Origin: Planctomycetota bacterium
GTDB taxonomy: Bacteria; Planctomycetota; UBA8108; UBA1146
Assembly (NCBI GenBank): GCA_002691835.1
Contig: NZJA01000152.1
Coordinates: 1-5,094, forward strand
Reading direction: 5' to 3'
Length of the DNA: 5,094 nt
Part shown: piece by piece, positions 1 through 5,094 of the stretch
Layout of the letters: every line of letters begins with the position of its first letter
Position numbering within the stretch: position 1 is the first letter of the stretch
Made by a program: the position numbers and the translations under genes
Notes under the pieces: model-generated
Seen by the model: the letters and a program-made list of their open reading frames with translations, nothing else
Databases searched by the model: none
Told to the model about the DNA's origin: nothing

Positions 1-1
1 T

Positions 2-1999
2 TCCCGCAAAGATGTCTCTCCATATCTCCCCATGACTCGCAAAGAATGCATCGATCGAGGTTGGCTTCCTGAGAAGGGATCCGATCATGATCCGGAGATT
101 CACGGACTGGATTTTGTTCTCGTCAGCGGGGATGCCTATGTCGATCATCCGTCCTTTGCGAATGCGGTGATCGGTCGACTTCTGGAAGCTCGGGGTCATC
201 GGGTTGCGATATTGTCGCAACCGGACTGGAGAAGTGCAGAGCCGTTTAAAGAATTCGATGCACCACGAGTTGCTTGGCTGATTTCTGCCGGAAACCTCGA
301 CTCACACCTCAATCACTACACCGCACACAAGAAGCCACGCTCAGATGATCAGTATTCTCCAGGAGGGCGATCTGGCTTGCGGCCAGATGGCGCAACCATC
401 GTGTATTCCCAACGCTGTCGAGAAGCATTTAAGGGAGTCCCCATCATCGCTGGTGGAGTCGAAGTTTCGATGCGACGGATGGCCCACATCGATTATTGGC
501 ATGAAAAGGTCAAGCGTTCATTGATCCTGGATGCACGAATCGATCTCGCTGTTTATGGCATGGGTGAAAAAGCATTGCTGGGAATCATCGATCGACTTCA
601 AGCCGGAGAGAAGATCGAGGAGATTCATGATATCCCGGGCACAGCCTATGCCATTGGCAAGCATGGCCGGCCACATTTCTTCCCGGAAAAAAAGTGGCAG
701 CAGGGAACACCCTGGTGGGAGCAGACCGGCGAGTTTTCAGAAGAGATTCTTGAGTTGCCCTCCTACGATGAGATTCGTGGCCACGATGATGAAAGCAAGC
801 AACGATTCGCGAGGGCGCAGCACCTGTTTCACCGCGAACAGAATCCCGATTCAGCACCCATTTTGGTGCAGCGTCACGGAGACCACACCCTGGTCGTCAA
901 TCGGCCGATGAAAGCACTCGAAACCGACGAACTCGATCGAGTCTTTTCCCTGGCTTACAACAAGGAGCCCCATCCTAGTTACGGCGATCAAACGATCCCC
1001 GCCCATGAGACAGTGAAGTTTTCCATCAATATCATGAGGGGCTGTTTCGGCGGCTGTACTTTTTGTGCCATTACCGAACACCAAGGGCGTGCCGTTTCTT
1101 CACGCAGTGAAGAGAGTGTTCTCGAAGAGGTTGAGGATCTCAAAAGGCTGAAGGGCTACAAGGGAGTCATCAGCGATTTGGGAGGTCCCACTGCCAACAT
1201 GTACCGCATGCGCTGCACTCGCCCTGAGATCGAGGCCCGTTGTCGCAGACCATCTTGTGTTCACCCGACGGTTTGCAAACTATTGGGGACAGACCATGGG
1301 CCGGTGAAGCAGCTCATGAAGAAGGTTCGTGAATCAGATGGGGTGAAAATGGTTCATGTCGCTTCAGGTGTTCGCATGGATCTGGCAAACCTTGATCAGG
1401 AATACATCGATGATCTGGCTGCCCACCATGTCGGAGGACACCTGAAGGTTGCACCGGAGCACATCGATGATGACACCCTTCGATTGATGAAGAAGCCGGG
1501 GATGGATACATACCTGGAATTTGAGGAACGTTTTCAAGAAGCGAGTCAAAAAGCGAATAAGGAGCAGTATCTGGTTCCTTATTTTCTTTCGAGTCACCCG
1601 GGTTGTGAGCAATCAGCAGCCGTCGATATTGCGGAGTTCCTGCAGGCGCGTCGCCTTCGACCACAGCAGGTACAGGACTTCATCCCGACTCCTGGAACTC
1701 CAGCAACGTGCATGTGGTGGACGGGACTCGATCCGACCCGCATGAAGGAAGTGTTCGTCGAAAACAAGATGCGCAACAAGCGCAAGCAGCGCGCCATGCT
1801 TCAGTGGTGGAAGCCGGAGAATGCACCCCTGGTTAAAGAACTGCTCCAGGATACGGGCCGTACCGACCTGATCGGCAATCATGAAGGAGCGTTGATTCCC
1901 CATGATCGGATCCAGAAGGGTTCGAAAGGGAGTCCTGCGCGAAAGAAGCCGGCAGGGCGAAGCAGGAAACCTGGAAAAGGGAAGTCACGCGGAAGGTGA
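2..1999 (+). CDS. ygiQ: YgiQ family radical SAM protein (UPF0313), 5' end probably outside the window
   Basis: This is a YgiQ-family radical SAM protein, a widespread cytoplasmic family with no settled reaction. Numbering from the ATG at 32 (655 residues), the N-terminal family domain has the hallmark GDAYVDHPSF near 33-42. The 4Fe-4S/SAM motif CFGGCTFC is at 338-345 (DNA 1043-1066), inside the family stretch NIMRGCFGGC. GVISDLGGPTANMY follows at 378-391, and the family C-terminal region with LIGNHEGALIP comes near the end. A second cysteine group lies at C395, C404, C409 and C415. The last ~29 residues form a Lys/Arg/Gly-rich tail. The frame is open from base 2, the residues before the ATG (PYLP) resemble the E. 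coli YgiQ sequence preceding its internal MSREEM, and no Shine-Dalgarno precedes base 32, so translation probably starts upstream. E. coli YgiQ is longer (about 740 residues from memory). The family call is firm; the substrate is unknown. Confidence 0.95.
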   Translation, partial: SRKDVSPYLPMTRKECIDRGWLPEKGSDHDPEIHGLDFVLVSGDAYVDHPSFANAVIGRLLEARGHRVAILSQPDWRSAEPFKEFDAPRVAWLISAGNLDSHLNHYTAHKKPRSDDQYSPGGRSGLRPDGATIVYSQRCREAFKGVPIIAGGVEVSMRRMAHIDYWHEKVKRSLILDARIDLAVYGMGEKALLGIIDRLQAGEKIEEIHDIPGTAYAIGKHGRPHFFPEKKWQQGTPWWEQTGEFSEEILELPSYDEIRGHDDESKQRFARAQHLFHREQNPDSAPILVQRHGDHTLVVNRPMKALETDELDRVFSLAYNKEPHPSYGDQTIPAHETVKFSINIMRGCFGGCTFCAITEHQGRAVSSRSEESVLEEVEDLKRLKGYKGVISDLGGPTANMYRMRCTRPEIEARCRRPSCVHPTVCKLLGTDHGPVKQLMKKVRESDGVKMVHVASGVRMDLANLDQEYIDDLAAHHVGGHLKVAPEHIDDDTLRLMKKPGMDTYLEFEERFQEASQKANKEQYLVPYFLSSHPGCEQSAAVDIAEFLQARRLRPQQVQDFIPTPGTPATCMWWTGLDPTRMKEVFVENKMRNKRKQRAMLQWWKPENAPLVKELLQDTGRTDLIGNHEGALIPHDRIQKGSKGSPARKKPAGRSRKPGKGKSRGR

Positions 2000-2863
2000 T
2001 TTTTTCCAGATCCGTTGTTTGATGACCCGGTGAATCAGGCTGACGATGGCGAGAACCACCAGCAGTGCTGGTGAGATGGGCCAGTCCCTGACGATGGAGA
2101 GCCAGAAGGTCAGCAGGGTGCTGACGACCCCGATCACCGAACAGGTCCACGCGTATCCTGAAAGGGATCTTGCTGCCGGGAAGCTGATGGTCGCAGGGAT
2201 CAGCAACAATCCGAGAACCGCCTGGGGGCCGATTTCAGGAACGATCATGCCACTGGCAATTCCTGCCAGAGACAAATGAATCAGAAGCCAACGTCTTTCC
2301 GGAAGTCCGGACAGGGCCGCCTGTTCCCGGTCGATCGCCGTCAGCCAAAGCTCACGTCGATAGTAGATGCCGATCGTAGCGAGAATCAGGCAGGTCGCGA
2401 TGACCCGGTTTCTGCCGTCTTCTAAAATCGAGAGGACGTGTCCATGATGCAGCCAACGGTGGGAAAACTCATCATAGATACTGTCCAGAAGAAGAATCTC
2501 CGCAAGTGCGAGGCTGATGACGAAGAGCAGGGCCGCGCCACTTTCAATCCGCTCACGGGAACCTCTGGAAGAGAGCCAGTAAAGGCCGAGGGCCAGAAAC
2601 AGAAAGGCGCAGAGGTTTTGGAAAAAAGTGTGGGGCGGATCCATCGTTTCATAGGCCATGGCAAAGATGGTCGGCCAGATGAAGTAGGCGAAAGCGACTC
2701 CCGATCCGGCGATGCCCGGAACCGCAACGGCAACGAAGGGCATTTTTCTCAAGACGAGGAGGGTCCCGATAGCCGGAAGCACGAATGCCGCAGCCAACAG
2801 CGAGAAAAAGCCATCGCGAAAGAGTCCGGTCGAAAGTTCCCAGGCTTCGATCAGACTACTCAT
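1985..2863 (-). CDS. Metal ABC transporter permease, ABC-3 family (ZnuB/MntB-like)
   Basis: This is a 292-residue inner-membrane permease of the ABC-3 family, which forms the transmembrane channel of zinc, manganese or iron importers. About eight hydrophobic segments are visible, near residues 17-39, 43-70, 80-98, 107-127, 151-168, 193-212, 213-232, 237-257 and 262-280, some of which may pair or re-enter. Family-like stretches are AVAVPGIAGSGVAFAYF (45-61) and the later GPQAVLGLLLIPATISFPAA (212-231). I chose the ATG at 2861-2863 because it forms an ATGA overlap with the stop of the ATPase gene and has GGAG 8 bases upstream. A longer frame to 2914 adds a charged, non-conserved stretch and overlaps the ATPase more deeply. 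It is the last gene of the operon, and its stop lies inside the 3' end of the convergent radical SAM gene. Metal choice cannot be read from this subunit; zinc is inferred from the binding protein. Confidence 0.9.
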   Translation of the reverse strand: MSSLIEAWELSTGLFRDGFFSLLAAAFVLPAIGTLLVLRKMPFVAVAVPGIAGSGVAFAYFIWPTIFAMAYETMDPPHTFFQNLCAFLFLALGLYWLSSRGSRERIESGAALLFVISLALAEILLLDSIYDEFSHRWLHHGHVLSILEDGRNRVIATCLILATIGIYYRRELWLTAIDREQAALSGLPERRWLLIHLSLAGIASGMIVPEIGPQAVLGLLLIPATISFPAARSLSGYAWTCSVIGVVSTLLTFWLSIVRDWPISPALLVVLAIVSLIHRVIKQRIWKKSPSA

Positions 2864-3543
2864 GAGCGTGGCTCCAATGAGATCTCTCCCGTTGCTGAAA
2901 GATCGAGATAGCAACGTGGCTGGACGGGGATCCAGCTGGAATCATGAGTGATGACCAGAAACAGGATTTCCGAGTTTTCAGCAAGATCTGTCACCAGTTT
3001 CCCCAGTGATTCCCTGCCCTCCTGATCGACACCATTCATCGGTTCATCGAGAACGATGCAGTTGGCATCGGCGACGAGGGCCCGTGCGATCAGCGCTCTT
3101 CGCTGTTCACCCCCGGACAATCGCGCAAATCGGCGGTTCTCCATTCCGTTCAGACCGACCCGGGTGAGCATTTCAGAGACGATCTGTTTCGCAGGTTTGT
3201 CCTGCGATTTGCCCGGCCTCAATCCCCACAGGGGTGAACCCGTATCGGGGGTGTCCCACATTCCCAACTCGACGATGTCAAAGACGGAAACGGGATAATC
3301 TTCGGTGAGGGGCAGCTGTTGGGGAACCCAGCGACAGTGGGGCTGGATGTTCCACCGAACCTTCCCGGAGAGGGCGGGAATCAGATTGAGCAAGGTACGG
3401 GCAAATGTGGATTTGCCGCAGCCATTGGGGCCACGCATGACATTGAGCCCCCCCGCGGAAACGGAGAAGCTCCAGGGACCGGCCACGGTGTGATCACCGT
3501 GGCCGATCACCAGATCCTCGAGGTGAAACTCAACGTTGCTCAA
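2860..3543 (-). CDS. Metal ABC transporter ATP-binding protein (ZnuC-like), TTG start
   Basis: This is a 227-residue ABC ATPase, expected to sit on the cytoplasmic face of the permease encoded just downstream and to power metal import. The full motif set is visible: Walker A GPNGCGKST (38-46), Q-loop around Q75/Q76 (RWVPQQ), signature LSGGEQRR (142-149), Walker B CIVLDEP (162-168) with catalytic E167, D-loop GVD (171-173) and switch histidine H200 (VITHD). The usual aromatic A-loop residue is not obvious; that region reads IGHGDHTV. The start is TTG (3541-3543), inside the last codons of the binding-protein gene with a 14-base overlap. Only a purine-rich AAAAGAA lies upstream, not a clear Shine-Dalgarno. 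No ATG gives a full N-terminal strand, so TTG with translational coupling is the best reading. The stop overlaps the permease ATG. The ATPase call is firm; assignment to metal import rests on the neighbours. Confidence 0.93.
   Translation of the reverse strand: MSNVEFHLEDLVIGHGDHTVAGPWSFSVSAGGLNVMRGPNGCGKSTFARTLLNLIPALSGKVRWNIQPHCRWVPQQLPLTEDYPVSVFDIVELGMWDTPDTGSPLWGLRPGKSQDKPAKQIVSEMLTRVGLNGMENRRFARLSGGEQRRALIARALVADANCIVLDEPMNGVDQEGRESLGKLVTDLAENSEILFLVITHDSSWIPVQPRCYLDLSATGEISLEPRS
2872..2875 (-). promoter_or_regulatory. Ribosome binding site for the permease
   Basis: On the minus strand GGAG lies 8 bases before the ATG at 2861-2863, within the ATPase coding sequence. Together with the ATGA stop/start overlap it supports the 292-residue permease over the longer 309-residue reading. 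The motif and spacing match the site in front of the binding-protein gene. Confidence 0.72.
3481..3504. repeat. Perfect 10-bp inverted repeat inside the ATPase gene
   Basis: The arms GGCCACGGTG (3481-3490) and CACCGTGGCC (3495-3504) are exact reverse complements separated by four bases. In the mRNA of the minus-strand operon they would form a 10-bp, GC-rich stem with a tetraloop, beginning about 40 bases after the TTG start. The stem encodes residues 14-21 of the ATPase (GHGDHTVA). No T-run follows, so it is not a standard intrinsic terminator. Whether it has a role in translation, RNA stability or protein binding is unknown; it could be a by-product of the codons used. Confidence 0.6.
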
Positions 3544-4462
3544 CTTTGAGGTTCTTTTCGAAAGTACTGACGATGTGTTCCATGAAGGGAATATAACCCT
3601 TCAGGTTTCCTTTTACAGAACTGTGATGGGGCAAAATGGCGATTTTTGCATCACAGTTGGCGGCGATCTTGCGCGCCAGATCCCGATTGACGGGTCTCAC
3701 GATAATCAAGCCGACATTGTTTTGTTGGGCTTTTTCAGTGACCTCGGCCAATCGGGACGCGTGAGGTGTGACCCCCGCCTTTGCCTCGATTCGATCGACA
3801 ATTTCCAAATCGAAATCCTTGGCGAAGTAACTCCAGGTGGGGTGGTACTCGATGAATCCTGCACCCTTGAACGGTGCCAGTCGAGTTTTCCAATCCGAGA
3901 TTTTTTGATCCAGTTGCTGAAGGTACTCCGCACCCCGCTTTTTGAATTCTTCGTTGTACTGAGGGTATTTATTGCTCAGGCCTTCGATGATGTTGGCAAC
4001 GATCTGCCGCCCTCGAACAGGCGACAGGTTGTAGTGCGGGTTACCCTTCAAGTGAAGGTCGGGACCGTCCTTGCGGGTTGTTGCCGACGGTACGTCAAGG
4101 GGCTGAATCCCTGCAGAACAGTTGATGAATCCTGGAGTCCCAGGGCGAATCCGATCATTTCTTGCGGCATTGAGCAACTGCGGCAACCAGGCATGCTCCA
4201 GATCAAGACCGATCTGGGCGAGCATGTCTGCCTTGAAAACCGCATTCAGGAGGCGGGGCCTGGGCCGAATGTTATGTAAGTCCTCACTGCCATTGGTCAG
4301 GCTGATCACGGAAACACGATCGCCCCCGACCTGGCGGACGATATCCGCCAGATCGGGAGTTGTCGTGACGACCCTGATCGGATCTTCAGCGAAGACCTGA
4401 CCGGACCATGGCAGCAGGAGCAGAATCAGGGTCGCCAGGACCCCGTTCGAAATCCTGCTCAT
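3530..4462 (-). CDS. Periplasmic zinc-type metal-binding protein of an ABC importer (ZnuA/TroA-like)
   Basis: This is a 310-residue periplasmic solute-binding protein of the ZnuA/TroA (cluster A-I) family, which delivers a divalent metal to the permease. Residues 1-25 form a Sec signal peptide: basic start MSR, leucine-rich core at 8-18, and likely cleavage after VFA at 25. There is no lipobox cysteine. Family histidines are visible at H63 (SEDLHN), H143 (GNPHYNLSP, matching the common GNPHYWLDP) and H207 (EYHPTWSYFA). The usual fourth acidic ligand is not evident; the corresponding C-terminal loop reads ILPHHSS (H279, H280). There is no His-rich loop like that of E. coli ZnuA. The ATG at 4460-4462 is preferred over a GTG at 4510 because it begins a proper signal peptide and has GGAG 8 bases upstream. 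It starts 2 bases after the barrel stop. Zinc is the likeliest substrate; manganese or iron is not excluded. Confidence 0.92.
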   Translation of the reverse strand: MSRISNGVLATLILLLLPWSGQVFAEDPIRVVTTTPDLADIVRQVGGDRVSVISLTNGSEDLHNIRPRPRLLNAVFKADMLAQIGLDLEHAWLPQLLNAARNDRIRPGTPGFINCSAGIQPLDVPSATTRKDGPDLHLKGNPHYNLSPVRGRQIVANIIEGLSNKYPQYNEEFKKRGAEYLQQLDQKISDWKTRLAPFKGAGFIEYHPTWSYFAKDFDLEIVDRIEAKAGVTPHASRLAEVTEKAQQNNVGLIIVRPVNRDLARKIAANCDAKIAILPHHSSVKGNLKGYIPFMEHIVSTFEKNLKVEQR

Positions 4463-4464
4463 CC

Positions 4465-5094
4465 TTACCACTCCAGTCCGTGACCGTGGCTTCCGAGCTG
4501 AACGGTCCACTGCAGGGAAACTGCGGTGAAGTCGACCAGTTCTTCGACACCGTCTTCTTCAAGGACCAGATCCTTGAAGGAGCGAACCTCGAAGCGGAGA
4601 CGGTTAAACTCATTGAGCTTTTTGGTGTAGAAGACACCGAAGTCACTGCTTTCCTCAGCGGAGTCCTCAGCGTGCTCGTACTGGTTGAAAGAGAAACCGA
4701 TGGTGTTTCTGGAATCCATGACTCTCTCGGCCATGACGTAGAAACCACTGGCTTCAGTGTTGGTCACATTAAAGACCGGATTCAGTGGGTCGGTATCATC
4801 CAGCTCGCCCTCATCCTGGTCATTCATGAGTGCTTCAGCCTGGAAGCGGAAACCGGAACCATTGGACTCGTCCATGTCTACGTAGGTCAGGTCAAGGCCC
4901 ATGACGGACTTGTTGACGTCCTGAATGTCATCCTCATCGACACCAAAGACGCGCTCCGGTGCGGTCATCAAACTTCCGCCCAACTGAAGGGTGGCGGAAT
5001 CGGTAACATCGAAAAGGGTGCTCAGGCGAGCGTTGATGGCAAAGTCTCCTGCCTCGCGCAGGGGGCCTTCTTCTTCCTCTTCTTCATCCTCGTG
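4465..5094 (-). CDS. Outer-membrane beta-barrel-like protein, C-terminal part (start beyond the window)
   Basis: The final 209 residues are visible; the frame stays open to the right edge, so the start lies beyond 5094. TTG at 4983 is only an internal codon. From the edge inward there is an acidic run (HEDEEEEEE, 5068-5094). Alternating polar/hydrophobic strands with short acidic turns follow, for example FAINARLSTLFDV, SVMGLDLTYVDM, GFRFQAEALM, NTIGFSFNQY, NRLRFEVRSF and VSLQWTVQLG. The chain ends in SHGHGLEW, with a terminal aromatic typical of outer-membrane barrel proteins. No plug domain or TonB box can be seen in this part. From memory, proteins encoded beside zinc importers, some annotated as zinc-regulated outer-membrane receptors, carry a similar LQWT...G.HG end; I could not verify this. 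Position as the gene directly upstream of the binding protein supports a role in metal entry across the outer membrane. Alternatives are a porin-like or structural barrel. Confidence 0.72.
   Translation of the reverse strand, partial: HEDEEEEEEGPLREAGDFAINARLSTLFDVTDSATLQLGGSLMTAPERVFGVDEDDIQDVNKSVMGLDLTYVDMDESNGSGFRFQAEALMNDQDEGELDDTDPLNPVFNVTNTEASGFYVMAERVMDSRNTIGFSFNQYEHAEDSAEESSDFGVFYTKKLNEFNRLRFEVRSFKDLVLEEDGVEELVDFTAVSLQWTVQLGSHGHGLEW
4471..4474 (-). promoter_or_regulatory. Ribosome binding site for the metal-binding protein
   Basis: On the minus strand GGAG lies 8 bases before the ATG at 4460-4462, inside the last sense codons of the barrel gene (encoding LEW). It decides the start at 4462 over the upstream GTG at 4510. 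A ribosome finishing the barrel gene would release almost on top of this site. Confidence 0.75.

Larger units (their letters stand above)
1985..5094 (-). other. Predicted metal-uptake operon: barrel, binding protein, ATPase, permease
   Basis: Four same-strand genes are joined by a 2-base gap (4463-4464), a 14-base overlap (3530-3543) and a 4-base overlap (2860-2863). This is too tight for internal promoters in intergenic DNA and points to one polycistronic message. The gene order puts the outer-membrane component first and the inner-membrane channel last. The promoter, the start of the barrel gene and any metal-responsive operator lie to the right of the window. Operon membership is inferred from spacing and shared function. 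Confidence 0.85.

Noticed and set aside
1963..1973. Short hairpin CAGG-AAA-CCTG as a terminator
   Set aside because: The stem is only 4 bp, lies inside the radical SAM coding region, is not followed directly by a T-run on either strand, and is about 26 bases from the T6 run.
2438..2911. Plus-strand open frame (157 codons) opposite the permease
   Set aside because: The translation is highly charged with no motif, and the opposite strand encodes a clear membrane permease.
2864..2914. Longer permease start at 2914
   Set aside because: The extra 17 residues are not membrane-like, the ATGA overlap and GGAG favour 2863, and a deeper overlap with the ATPase is unlikely.
3536..4279. Long plus-strand open frame (247 codons) opposite the metal-binding protein
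   Set aside because: It lies wholly antisense to a gene with a signal peptide and family histidines, and its translation shows no recognisable domain. It is a codon-usage shadow.
4463..4510. N-terminal extension of the binding protein from a GTG at 4510
   Set aside because: It would put 16 mostly basic or polar residues before a normal signal peptide and overlap the barrel gene. The ATG at 4462 has a good ribosome binding site.
4465..4983. Barrel protein as a complete 172-residue gene starting at TTG 4983
   Set aside because: The frame continues without a stop to the window edge and encodes more beta-strand-like sequence, so 4983 is internal.
1..5094. Zur box, promoter, riboswitch, tRNA, mobile element or CRISPR
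   Set aside because: No AT-rich palindrome of Zur type, no repeat array and no transposase or integrase was seen. Both transcription units begin outside the window.

Overview
The window is a gene-dense stretch of a Gram-negative bacterial chromosome of moderate G+C content (mid-50s % by eye). The Gram-negative assignment rests on a protein that looks like an outer-membrane beta-barrel and on a periplasmic binding protein with a cleavable, non-lipoprotein signal peptide. Nothing in the sequence fixes the phylum. There is no stretch of more than about 2 bases without a gene, and no tRNA, rRNA, insertion sequence, integrase or CRISPR array was seen.

Left part (plus strand, 2-1999): a YgiQ/UPF0313-family radical SAM protein, complete at its C-terminus. 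The reading frame is open to the left edge and homology continues upstream of the first ATG (32), so the true start is probably outside the window.

Right part (minus strand, 5094 down to 1985): four tightly packed genes that look like one operon, read right to left. They are the C-terminal part of an acidic outer-membrane beta-barrel protein (cut by the window edge), a ZnuA/TroA-like metal-binding periplasmic protein, an ABC ATPase, and an ABC-3 family permease. The junctions are a 2-base gap, a 14-base overlap and a 4-base ATGA overlap, which suggests translational coupling throughout. The set would make a complete inner-membrane zinc (or manganese/iron) importer. The barrel gene placed first suggests an envelope-spanning uptake route: barrel at the outer membrane, binding protein in the periplasm, permease and ATPase at the inner membrane. 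The operon promoter and any Zur-type operator must lie beyond 5094.

The two transcription units converge and their 3' ends overlap by 15 bases (1985-1999), leaving no room for a conventional intergenic terminator. The points most worth following are the uncharacterised barrel co-encoded with the importer, the altered metal site of the binding protein, a perfect 10-bp inverted repeat early in the ATPase gene, and a strong excess of GATC sites that stops at the barrel gene.
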